The notes below the pieces were generated by a model. The model saw only the letters and a program-made list of their open reading frames with translations, had not been told where the DNA came from and made no database searches. A DNA stretch of 64,000 nucleotides from Caballeronia sordidicola. GTDB lineage: Bacteria > Pseudomonadota > Gammaproteobacteria > Burkholderiales > Burkholderiaceae. Shown here in pieces: positions 18,683 to 28,100 of this stretch; within the stretch, counting starts at the first letter, position 1; every line of letters begins with the position of its first letter. The position numbers and the translations under genes are program-made. The DNA lies in NCBI RefSeq assembly GCF_002220365.1, contig NZ_MTHB01000063.1, forward strand, positions 1-64,000, read 5' to 3'.

Positions 18683-18946
18683 CTAGTCGAACAAGGTGTT
18701 GAGCGCGGAAGCCGCTTCGCTGTCGACGGTGTTGTACGTCACGGTCGCTGCCTCGAAAATATAGTGCGTGGTGTATTTGCCGAACCGCGCCAGGATTTCC
18801 TCCTGGATCACTTCAGGCGCGACATCGAGACGCAAATACCAGGTAGTCGAAGAGAGCCGCGTCTGGAACGCACCGTACTCGGCCAGCAAGTGATCGAATG
18901 CTTCAGCGTCCTGATCGCGGCAGACAATGACCAGATTTCCCTTCAT
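18683..18946 (-). CDS. small protein, possible Cas2/SinR-like ferredoxin fold
   Basis: This 87-residue cytoplasmic protein starts at an ATG 5 bp after a perfect AGGAGG. Its layout, a first strand NLVIVCRD, a helix AEAFDHLLAEYG, a strand TRLSSTTWYLRL, a helix PEVIQEEILARFG and a strand THYIFEAATV, resembles small Cas2-like ferredoxin-fold proteins annotated SinR-like. No cas genes are nearby, so a CRISPR role is not implied. I do not recognise a specific function. It lies convergent to the sensor kinase and 125 bp before the stop of the diguanylate cyclase gene transcribed in the same direction. Confidence 0.75.
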   Translation of the reverse strand: MKGNLVIVCRDQDAEAFDHLLAEYGAFQTRLSSTTWYLRLDVAPEVIQEEILARFGKYTTHYIFEAATVTYNTVDSEAASALNTLFD

Positions 18947-19071
18947 GCACCCCTCCTGATTCTTGATAACGGCAGATATCGAACTCGAAGGTCGATGATA
19001 CCTGCTGTCGTGCCGCTGCCGCACCACGCCTTTCAGCCAACGTCTCGCCAAATTGCCGTCTTGACTTCGCG

Positions 19072-20748
19072 TCAGGCCGTTTCAGGATGCCGCGGCATGG
19101 GCGGCCGGGTATCGGCCGGGCGTACTTCACTGCGATCTCGCCCTCCCGATTTCGCCGCATACAACGCCAGATCCGCGCGCTTGAGCAGGTTTTCAGCGGT
19201 GTCGCCGTCGCTCAGTTCCGTGATGCCGATGCTCACGCTCAGCGTGGTGTCGTCGGGGAGGTAGGCGCAATGCTCCTGGTTGAAGCGCTTGCGCAGGCGC
19301 TCAAGAACCGTGTGGGCATCGGCGAGCGAGGTATGCGGCAGCAGCAGGCCAAATTCCTCACCGCCCAACCGCCCGACACCGTCGCTCGCGCGCAGTTGCT
19401 CCTCGCACATCCGTACGAAATGTTCGAGCGCGCGGTCGCCGGTTGCGTGGCCGAATCGATCGTTCACCTGCTTGAAGTGGTCAAGATCAGCGATTGCCAC
19501 TGACAACGGCACGCCTCCCGAGCGGGACAGATCGACTTCGCGACGCAAGGTATCCAGGAAATAACGCCTTGACAGCGCCCCGGTCAACGCATCGTGCCGG
19601 GCTTCGGCGGACAACAGCGCATTAGCCGACTGCAACTGGTTGGCCAGATGGCGCGTGCCCCGGTGCAAGCGCCGCTCGCGCAGGTATGACACGGTGATCA
19701 CAATGGCGAGCAGGCTCACGCCGAGCGCCGTCAGGAAAACCAGCAGCCTGTCGCGCCGTTGATTGCTCACAATTTCCGCCCAGTTCGGCAGCGGATGGAC
19801 AATATGCGCGGCGAGCCCCGAGTTCAGGCCAGTGCGTTCGTCGTAGAGAGAGGGCGCGCTGCTGTCGCCGGAGGAGAAAAACGAGCGCGCGAGCGACGGC
19901 GGCAGCCAGGGCGCGTCCGCCCGCACGCGTTCTCCGATGTTGATCAGCTGCAGGGTACGGAAATCGACCCGCCGATACGCATCCAGCCGCTGCGACCGGG
20001 ACATCCGCAGCACGGGCGAATCCGGCAGCACGCGGTTTTCGAGCCGGCTTTCGTGAGCCATGACGATTACGCCATTGCTGTCGGTGACGAATGTGCCTGG
20101 GCGCGCCACCCAGTGGCGCAAGCGGTCGACGCTCACTTTCGCGATCACCGCGCCCACCAGGAAGCCGTCGCGATAAACCGGCGTGGCGATGAAAATGCCG
20201 GGGTCTCCGCTCGATCGGCCGACTCCATAAGTTTCGTTGAACGCGCCGAGCAGCGCTTTCTGGATATAACCGCGCATGCGCATGTCGGTGCCAACGAAGC
20301 TATTCGAGTCAATGCCATTACTCGACGCCACGCAAAAGCCATCGCTATTGACGACCCACACATAGTCGAGGCCCGTGAAGCCGCGGGCGTTGCGCAGGAA
20401 GTTGTCGAGTTTGGCGAGCGCCGGCACGGCGAGCAGCTTGGCTCGTCGCTCGGGTTCGGTTTGCCTGATTTCTTCAGCGGAACTGTGGGATTGGGCAAGC
20501 GCCAGCTGGATCATGTCCATTTCGGCGATAGTGGCAGGAATCGCCCGGGACATGGCGAGGTCGCTGGCAATGATCTGCGCGGTGTTGTCGACGATCGACG
20601 CAGCCATTTGCTGCTCCACGCGTACCGAGGTGGTCAGTTCTTGCTGTACCATTCGGTCCGACACCATCCCGGCGGCAACCCAGCACACGCATGCGAGCAA
20701 CGCGAAGGCGAGCGTCGCGATGGCGCGGTGATAGGTTGTCTTGTTCAT
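19072..20748 (-). CDS. membrane diguanylate cyclase with periplasmic Cache-like sensor
   Basis: This 558-residue protein makes cyclic di-GMP. Membrane spans near residues 9-30 and about 310-332 flank a large periplasmic double-Cache-type domain (GLDYVWVVNSDGFCVASSN, PGIFIATPVYRDGFLVGAVIAKVS). The C-terminal GGDEF domain carries the intact active motif RLGGEEF. An RxxD product-inhibition site (RASD) lies five residues before it. The start is the ATG of MNKTTYHRAI with AGAGGA upstream; the longer frame is unlikely. It is probably monocistronic. The signal is unknown; Cache domains often bind small carboxylates or amino acids. Confidence 0.9.
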   Translation of the reverse strand: MNKTTYHRAIATLAFALLACVCWVAAGMVSDRMVQQELTTSVRVEQQMAASIVDNTAQIIASDLAMSRAIPATIAEMDMIQLALAQSHSSAEEIRQTEPERRAKLLAVPALAKLDNFLRNARGFTGLDYVWVVNSDGFCVASSNGIDSNSFVGTDMRMRGYIQKALLGAFNETYGVGRSSGDPGIFIATPVYRDGFLVGAVIAKVSVDRLRHWVARPGTFVTDSNGVIVMAHESRLENRVLPDSPVLRMSRSQRLDAYRRVDFRTLQLINIGERVRADAPWLPPSLARSFFSSGDSSAPSLYDERTGLNSGLAAHIVHPLPNWAEIVSNQRRDRLLVFLTALGVSLLAIVITVSYLRERRLHRGTRHLANQLQSANALLSAEARHDALTGALSRRYFLDTLRREVDLSRSGGVPLSVAIADLDHFKQVNDRFGHATGDRALEHFVRMCEEQLRASDGVGRLGGEEFGLLLPHTSLADAHTVLERLRKRFNQEHCAYLPDDTTLSVSIGITELSDGDTAENLLKRADLALYAAKSGGRDRSEVRPADTRPPMPRHPETA

Positions 20749-21508
20749 CGATCCTCTGGCCTGTCTGACTGTGGCGCGGGACTGTGGCACGACCCCGCGC
20801 TGCGAGCATGTTATGAATGTTTTACCGGCATATGAGCATCTTACCGGGCGCAGCTGCGCGTACATCGGTAGTTCGCCCGAGTGCCATTGCCTGGCGGCTG
20901 GAACCCGCGTCAGCCGCACCTCATGCTTTGTTCGTTCGCTCGGCGAAGAGTCCCGCAGTCCGTGTTTGCCCAGTTTCGCTCCGGTTCACTCATTCGGCCC
21001 CGCCTCTACGCCTCGATTGGACGACGTTTTCTCCCGGCCATCAAGTTGTTATCGGCGCGAGCGCGCTTTTCTGAAGCGCGTGTCCACGTGAGTCGCGGGT
21101 TAGCCGTTTAGCCCAAGGGCGGTGCTGAGGGCGGTGGCTCAGGAAAACAGGCAACAGATACGCCGGCTGAGGTTGTGCGTGAAACAAAGGTTGGTGTAGT
21201 GTCGTGCGGTTCCGAAATGGTCAAGTTGTATGTCGGCCGGCGGACTCGGGTGGGCGAGTGCAATGGCACCGGGCCATGTGCCGGGACCTGCCCGGAACGC
21301 GCAGAAGTCCGCTGGCTTGAAGGGGAAGCGGGGAAGCGCGGAAGCGGGGAAGCGCGGAAGCGGGGTCGGCCGCACTCACGCCTGGCGGATGAGAGAAGAG
21401 CGGAGTATCCGCTCGGGAAACAAGAATACAGGCAAGAACACAGGCGCCGGACGTTGCCTCGCGCGACGAAAAGCCTGCTGCAACGAGCCTCAACGGGAAG
21501 GGCGTGGA
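20749..21508. other. divergent intergenic region with short tandem repeat
   Basis: About 760 bp lie between the diguanylate cyclase and the ABC permease genes. The region holds both promoters and an 8-bp tandem repeat near 21325-21365. Open frames here are not supported by ribosome sites or protein-like composition. Confidence 0.5.
21325..21365. repeat. 8-bp tandem repeat gaagcgsg
   Basis: Five copies of gaagcggg/gaagcgcg alternate head to tail about 150-180 bp before the permease start, forming a 16-bp higher-order unit. Confidence 0.85.
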
Positions 21509-23308
21509 ATGGATTTTGGCTTTAACCTGACTCGAACGGCGAACGCTTCGGCGTTGCGTCTGTTGCCCAATCGATGGGACTTCGTCGCGTTCCCGCTGAT
21601 TATCTGCGTGCTCGCGCTCACCGTGGTCGGCTTTCACGAGACGCTGGCCCCCATCTCGACACTGCAAACGCAGGCCATTTCGCTCGACCCGGCAAACCTG
21701 CCCGAATACGCGCTGCGAACTACCTTGCGCATGCTGGCGGCCATGGTGGCGTCGCTGGTCTTCACACTGATCTACGGCACGCTCGCGGCGAAGAGCCGGC
21801 GGGCGTCCGTCGTGCTCGTGCCGATCCTGGACATTCTCCAGTCGGTGCCGGTGCTCGGTTATATTTCGTTCACGGTCACGTTCTTTCTCGCATTGTTCCC
21901 GGGTCGCGTGTTCGGCGCCGAGCTGGCGGCGATCTTCGCGATTTTTACGAGCCAGGCGTGGAACATGACGTTCAGCTTCTATCAGTCGCTGCGCACCGTG
22001 CCGCGCGATCTGGATGAAGTCTCGCGCGGTTTTCACCTGACCAACTGGCAGCGCTTCTGGAAGCTCGAAGTGCCGTTTTCGATGCCCGGCCTCATCTGGA
22101 ACATGATGATGTCGATGTCGGGCGGCTGGTTCTTCGTGGTCGCCTCCGAAGCTATCGTGGTCGGTAACCGCACCATCGTATTGCCGGGTATCGGCGCGTA
22201 TCTGGCAACGGCTATTGGCGAGCGCAATCTCGGCGCGATCGGCTGGGTGATCCTGGCAATGACTGTCGTGATCCTGGCCTACGACCAGCTCATGTTCCGT
22301 CCGCTGGTTGCCTGGGCGGACAAATTCCGCATGGAAAACACGAGTTCGGGCAATGTGCCGGAGTCGTGGCTGCTCGATCTGATTCGCCGCACGCGTTTGA
22401 TCCACCAGTTGCTCGTGCCGGCGGGCTGGATGATCGGCAAGATGGCGCGGGTGCCGCTGAAGCTGCCCTCGCTGCAAGGCCGCCTGCCGAAGTTCCCGAT
22501 GGGCGCGTTGGGCGCGTTGGGCGGGTCGACGCCCACGGCGCGCAGCAAGTCCCGCAATCCGTCCCGTGCCGGCGATATCGCGTGGGCGATCATCGTCCTC
22601 GCGCTGACGGTGTTCCTGGTGTGGAAAGTGACGGTTTTCGTGAGCACCGGCGTCACGTGGAGCGAAGTCTGGCACGTCTTCTGGCTGGGCTTGATCACGC
22701 TGTTTCGCGTAATGGTGCTGATTGCGCTTGCTTCCGTCATCTGGGTTCCGGTCGGTGTGCTGATCGGGTTGCGGCCCACCTTGGCCAGCAAGATCCAGCC
22801 GCTCGCGCAATTTCTCGCCGCGTTCCCGGCGAACCTGCTGTTCCCGGTTTTTGTCGTGGTGATCGTGAAGTTCAACCTGAACCCGGATATCTGGCTCTCA
22901 CCGCTGATCGTGCTCGGCACGCAGTGGTATATCCTTTTCAACGTGATTGCCGGGGCGACGTCGTATCCGAACGATTACCGTGAAGCGGCCACCAATTTCC
23001 AGATCAAGGGCTGGCAGTGGTGGCGCCAGGCCATCCTGCCGGGCATTTTCCCGTACTACGTGACGGGCGCGATCACCGCGTCGGGCGGGGCGTGGAATGC
23101 GAGCATCGTGGCTGAAGCGGTGTCGTGGGGGAATACGAAAATCGTGGCGCACGGGCTTGGCGCGTATATAGCGGAAAATACGGCCAACGGCGACTATCCC
23201 AAAATCATTCTCGGTATTGCCGTGATGTCGCTCTTCGTCACACTCTTTAACCGGCTTTTGTGGCGGCCGTTGTTCGCTTACTCTGAAGCACGCCTGAGGC
23301 TGGACTGA
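21509..23308 (+). CDS. double-domain ABC transporter permease (NitT/TauT-like)
   Basis: This 599-residue inner-membrane protein contains two fused binding-protein-dependent permease modules. The first (about residues 65-270) has the EAA-type loop DLDEVSRGFHLTNWQRFWKL. The second (about 380-590) has NDYREAATNFQIKGWQWWRQ. A linker around residues 330-345 is rich in Gly, Ser, Ala and Arg. The start ATG (MDFGFNLTRTA) follows GGAAGGGCG; the 93-residue upstream extension is repeat-derived and not protein-like. The next gene encodes its ATPase. No periplasmic binding protein is adjacent, so the substrate is unknown. Confidence 0.87.
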   Translation: MDFGFNLTRTANASALRLLPNRWDFVAFPLIICVLALTVVGFHETLAPISTLQTQAISLDPANLPEYALRTTLRMLAAMVASLVFTLIYGTLAAKSRRASVVLVPILDILQSVPVLGYISFTVTFFLALFPGRVFGAELAAIFAIFTSQAWNMTFSFYQSLRTVPRDLDEVSRGFHLTNWQRFWKLEVPFSMPGLIWNMMMSMSGGWFFVVASEAIVVGNRTIVLPGIGAYLATAIGERNLGAIGWVILAMTVVILAYDQLMFRPLVAWADKFRMENTSSGNVPESWLLDLIRRTRLIHQLLVPAGWMIGKMARVPLKLPSLQGRLPKFPMGALGALGGSTPTARSKSRNPSRAGDIAWAIIVLALTVFLVWKVTVFVSTGVTWSEVWHVFWLGLITLFRVMVLIALASVIWVPVGVLIGLRPTLASKIQPLAQFLAAFPANLLFPVFVVVIVKFNLNPDIWLSPLIVLGTQWYILFNVIAGATSYPNDYREAATNFQIKGWQWWRQAILPGIFPYYVTGAITASGGAWNASIVAEAVSWGNTKIVAHGLGAYIAENTANGDYPKIILGIAVMSLFVTLFNRLLWRPLFAYSEARLRLD

Positions 23309-23421
23309 GTCTGAAGCGTGTCATTTGGCGGCCAATGCCGAACACTGGCCGCACACCGGCCGAACGCCCGCCGCCAGCGGCCACACCTTAAATTCTTGTA
23401 ATCAGCAACGCGCGAGCGACC

Positions 23422-24756
23422 ATGTCAACGCAGACGAATACGACTACCCAAACGCCGCCGATCCCGCCGCGCCTCGGCCAGGAAATCCTGAACGTCGAGA
23501 ACGTCAGTCGCGGCTTCAACAAGACACAGGGCGAGCTGCTCGTGCTCGAAGGCGTGAACCTGACGCTCAACGAAGGCGAGATCGTCGGGTTGCTGGGCCG
23601 TTCGGGTTCCGGCAAGTCGACGCTGCTGCGGATCATCGCCGGACTGATCGAGCCAACAGGCGGGCAGGTCACTTATCTGAAAGAGCCGCTGCACGGTCCG
23701 GCCAAGGGCGTGGCCATGGTCTTCCAGACCTTCGCGCTGTTTCCGTGGCTGACCGTGCTGCAGAACGTGGAAGCGGGGCTGGAGGCGCAGGGCGTGCCGT
23801 CGAAAGTGCGGCGCGAGCGGGCGCTGGCAGCCATCGATCTGATTGGTCTCGACGGTTTCGAGAACGCGTATCCGCGTGAGTTGTCGGGGGGCATGCGCCA
23901 GCGCGTGGGGTTTGCGCGCGCGTTGGTCGTCGACCCGACGTTGTTACTCATGGACGAGCCGTTCTCCGCGCTCGACGTGCTGACGGCCGAAAACTTGCGG
24001 ACCGATCTGCTCGACCTCTGGACCCAGGGCAAGATGCCGATCAAGTCGGTGTTGATCGTGACGCACAACATCGAGGAAGCGGTGTTCATGTGCGACCGGA
24101 TCCTGGTGTTGTCGTCGAATCCGGGGCGCGTCATGGCCGAAATCCGCGTGCCGTTCAAACATCCGCGCAATCGTCTCGACCCCGCGTTCCGCCGTCTGGT
24201 CGACGATATCTACGCCAAGATGACCGCGCGTCAACTCGGCGAAGAGAAGAAGAAGGGCCTGGAACTGAGCAGCTGGCTGCCGCAGGTCTCGACCAACCTG
24301 ATGGCCGGTCTGATCGAAACGCTTGCCGCTGATCCGTACCACGGCCGCGCCGACATGCCGGAGATCGCGCGTTCGCTGCATCTGGAAGTGGACGATTTGT
24401 TTCCGGTGGCCGAAGTGCTGCAGCATCTGGGTTTCGCCGATGTCCGTGAGGGCGACATCTTCCTGACTCCGCCGGCTCGCGTGTTCGCGGAGTTCGGGAC
24501 GCAGGAACGCAAGATGATGTTCGCGGAGCATTTGCTGCGGCACGTGCCGCTCGCCGCGCGGATCAAGAAGGTGCTGAACGAGCGGCCGGGGCATCGCGCG
24601 CCGCGCGTGCGCTTCGAGCAGGAGCTGGAAGATTTTCTCTCCGATAAAGCCGCCGAGGAAACGCTGGACGCGGTGATCAACTGGGGCCGCTACGGCGAGA
24701 TTTTCTCGTACAACGACCAGACCGAGATTTTCAGCCTGGAAGACGTCGAGTCCTGA
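23422..24756 (+). CDS. NitT/TauT-type ABC ATPase with C-terminal AAA-associated domain
   Basis: This 444-residue ATPase has a standard nitrate/taurine-type cassette in residues 10-270: Walker A GRSGSGKSTLLRIIAG, signature LSGGMRQRVGFARALVVDP, Walker B LLLMDEPFSALD, and switch His in THNIEEAV. The extra C-terminal part (about 280-444, from GLIETLAADPYHGRADMPEI) resembles the AAA-associated domain seen in some bacterial transport ATPases. It is probably regulatory, judging by its winged-helix look. The gene lies 113 bp after the double permease and ends at a strong terminator, so the two form one operon. Confidence 0.88.
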   Translation: MSTQTNTTTQTPPIPPRLGQEILNVENVSRGFNKTQGELLVLEGVNLTLNEGEIVGLLGRSGSGKSTLLRIIAGLIEPTGGQVTYLKEPLHGPAKGVAMVFQTFALFPWLTVLQNVEAGLEAQGVPSKVRRERALAAIDLIGLDGFENAYPRELSGGMRQRVGFARALVVDPTLLLMDEPFSALDVLTAENLRTDLLDLWTQGKMPIKSVLIVTHNIEEAVFMCDRILVLSSNPGRVMAEIRVPFKHPRNRLDPAFRRLVDDIYAKMTARQLGEEKKKGLELSSWLPQVSTNLMAGLIETLAADPYHGRADMPEIARSLHLEVDDLFPVAEVLQHLGFADVREGDIFLTPPARVFAEFGTQERKMMFAEHLLRHVPLAARIKKVLNERPGHRAPRVRFEQELEDFLSDKAAEETLDAVINWGRYGEIFSYNDQTEIFSLEDVES

Positions 24757-24799
24757 TGTCCAAGGAGTGAAGAGCGCTTAAGGCGCGCTGACCTGCGCA

Positions 24800-24839
24800 A
24801 AAAAACGCGGCTGATCCGGAAACGGACGCCGCGTTTTTT
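24800..24839 (+). terminator. terminator of ABC permease-ATPase operon
   Basis: A 12-bp stem (24800-24811 with 24828-24839) ending in six T residues lies 44 bp after the ATPase stop. Confidence 0.9.
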
Positions 24840-25161
24840 ACGTCATTCGGGCCGTGTTTTAGTCATCGACAGGCCGCTCGGTTTTGCTTCTCGAACGTTT
24901 TCGGGGCGGAAGGAGCCTGATTGCCGACGACCTTGAGAACGTCGAATGCGGTTATTTCAGATCAGGTTGAAAGCCCCGTCCATTAAGGCTCTCAGCGATT
25001 CGATGAGGCCTTGTTGGAACGTTTTCCGCAAGATTGCATCAGCGTAGATCGTGCATTACCCTTCGAGTCCCCCGCCTGGCCACTCGCGTGCAGGTAGTCC
25101 TGCATGCGGTAAGCGCGACCGGGCAAACGCTTCAGTCACCCTGAAACGTGGAGATAAGGAG
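24840..25161. other. leader region upstream of autotransporter
   Basis: About 320 bp with no gene. It should hold the autotransporter promoter; I cannot single out a convincing -35/-10 pair. Confidence 0.5.
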
Positions 25162-28100
25162 ATGCCCCGAACGCGCCTGTCGTTGCAGTCCATGCTGATG
25201 TCTCGAACGAGGGTGCTATCTCGTCTGTCGATTGGCATGGCGTGCCTGTTGCGCGCTCCGTCCGCGCTCGCCGTTTGCGACGACCTCGCGCCCGGGAGCG
25301 GAGAAACCGCCACGTGCAACGCCAATGCACCGAATCCCTCCACGCTGCCCGTCGTAGCTGTTGCCGGCAGTACCGGTGTCACCGTCCTCGTGCTTCCGGG
25401 CGCGGGCATCAGCGTGAACAACAGCAGCGGCATCGTTGTTCGGGATTCGAGCACCGTACAGAACTTGGGCACGATTCAAACCACCGCCGACTCATTCGAT
25501 GGCATCACCTCCGAGGGAAGCGCATCCGGCTTCGGGCGTAACTCCGTCACGAACGGCGGGTCGATTCATACGTCCGGCGTGGAATCGGAGGGTATCTACA
25601 ACGGCTCGCCGGCGGTCACCATGGTGAATGCGGTGGGCGGCGTTATCAGCACTAGCGGAACTAATGCAACAGCGATGCTGGATTTATCCACGGCCGGCGG
25701 CGGTACGCTGACCAACAACGGCACGCTAACCACTTCCGGCGATGGCTCCGACGGCATGGACGCTCTAACGTCGGGCGATGCGCTCATCAACAACGGCGCC
25801 ATCACCACGTTGGGCTTGCGTGCAGATGGTTTGTACGCGAATGGCGGCGCGTCAGGCACGGGTAACACGACGCTCACGAATCACGGGTCGATCGATGTAT
25901 TCGGGTCAAACGCGCATGGCATTGTGTCCCTGGATGCTTCGCCGGGTCTCGTCACCAACACCGGATCGATCGTCGCGCACGGACCGCAGGGGCTGGGTGC
26001 GTACTTCTCGGACCCGGTCACCTTCGTCAACACGGCTGGCGCGCGCCTCGCGAGCGAGCAGGCCAATGCCATCGACGCGAACGGCGGTGGCACGTTCACC
26101 AACGCCGGGACCATCGCGGGCGCGAACGTGGGGCTGTCGATTGTCGGCGGCGACGCGCTGATCGTGAATAGCGGGGTCATTCAAGGCGGGACGGATTCCG
26201 CCATCTCAACCACCGGCCCGTTCGCCATCACCATTACGAATACCGGCCAGATCACGAGCAATGCCGGCGCGACCGTATCGACCGATACCGGCGTGAACAC
26301 ATTCAACATGGAGGGAGGCACGGTCAGTGGATTGATCCGCCAGGGTACGGGCATCAACACGTTTGTCATGCAGGCAGGGCAGGTCGATTCCGTGGATCAG
26401 GGCGGCCCCCAGCCACGCTTCACGCTCAATGGCGGGCGCGTCACGGGTGGCCTGACGAACGGCGGCGCGGTCACGATCACGGGTGGGCGCATTGGCAGCG
26501 TGGCGATGACGGCCGCCCAGAATACCTTCGCCATGTCAGGCGGACAGATCGATACGAACCTGACGGCCGGCTCCGGCAATACGAGTCTCACCATCTCGGG
26601 CGGGGCAATAGGCGGCGCGGTCACGCTTGGCAACGGCGCGAACACGATCGCGGTCACGGGCGGATCGATCGCGCAGGGCTTGGCGTCAGGCGACGGGGCC
26701 TCGACCTTCGGATGGTTGGGAGGCGGTGTAGTCGGCGGGACCGTGTCGTTCGGAGCGGGTGGGGTGGTCGCCACGTTGTCGAAACTGAGCGACGTCAACC
26801 TCGCCGGGTTATCGGCATTCGACGGCGGCACCGGGCAGAATGCCCTGACGTTCGACCATACGCAAACCAGCGGGCTTAGCCGTTTTACGAGCTGGGAGCG
26901 CATCGCGTTGACGAACGCCAGCCGGCTCTCGCTCGATGATCACGGCGTGACATTGGGCAACGCCACGGCGCAATCGGGCCTGTTCGATATCGATTCGACC
27001 AGCACGCTTGCCTGGAACGGCGGGGGGGATTCTGCAATCACGACGACCGTGCCGGGCGGACTCGTGACCTTGAACAACGCGGGCACGATCGATCTGACCG
27101 GCGCAGCGGGTGTGCGCAACACGCTGATGGTGAGCGGCAACTATGTCGGCCATGGAGGGCAACTGCTGCTGCAGAGCATGCTTGGATCAGATAACTCGCC
27201 CAGCGGAAAACTGGTGATTTCGCAAGGCTCAGCGACGGGCAATACCGCGATCGGGGTAACGAACGCCGGTGGCACGGGCGCGCTGACGTTGAGCGACGGG
27301 ATCATGGTCGTGCAGGCAATTCAGGGCGGTACGACGGCGTCGACCGCGTTTTCATTGGCGAATCCGGTCAAGGCAGGGGCGTATACGTACTTGCTGTTTC
27401 GAGGCGGAGTCGCGGCGGGGACGGGAGACGATTGGTATTTGCGCTCGAGTATCACGCCACCGCCGCCGCCGCCACCGCCACCGCCTGTGACGCCACCGCC
27501 GCCGCCACCTGTGACGCCACCCGTCACGCCACCTGTGACGCCGCCGCCTGTCGCACCCCCACCGGTGACACCGCCTGTTGCACCCCCACCCGTGGCGCCA
27601 CCACCGGCGCCGCCGATCCAGACCACCCCGACGCCGCTCTACCGAATCGAGGTGCCGCTCTATGCCGAGATTTCATCGCTTACGCGCGAACTCGGCATAC
27701 AGCAGATCGGCACTTTTCACGAGCGCGCGGGAGAGCAATCGCAGTTGAACGAGACCGGTGCGCTGCCGGCGGCGTGGAGCCGTGTCTGGGGCAACCGCAC
27801 AATCACAAGCAGCGACACCGGCGTCGATCCGCATTTCAACGGCGCGATCGGGGGCATGCAAATTGGTCAGGATCTCTATGCCAGTGCCGCTGCCGATGGG
27901 CATCGAGACCACTATGGATTTCTGCTCGGCGTAGCGCGCGCGTCAGGCGATGTGAGCGGTTTCGCGCTTGGCATGCCGGCCGTGCAGGCGGGCAGCCTGA
28001 GTATCGATGCAGGGAGCATCGGCGCTTATTGGACGCATATTGGCGCGGGTGGCTGGTACACCGACACCATCGTGATCGGTAGCACATTGACGATCAAACC

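Noticed and set aside
21221..22810. 529-codon open frame antisense to the ABC permease
   Set aside because: The composition is hydrophilic Arg/His/Gln-rich, the mirror of a membrane protein. The sense strand has clear family motifs.
27432..28082. 216-codon frame inside the autotransporter gene
   Set aside because: Same-strand shadow frame of the repetitive, GC-rich linker and barrel coding sequence.
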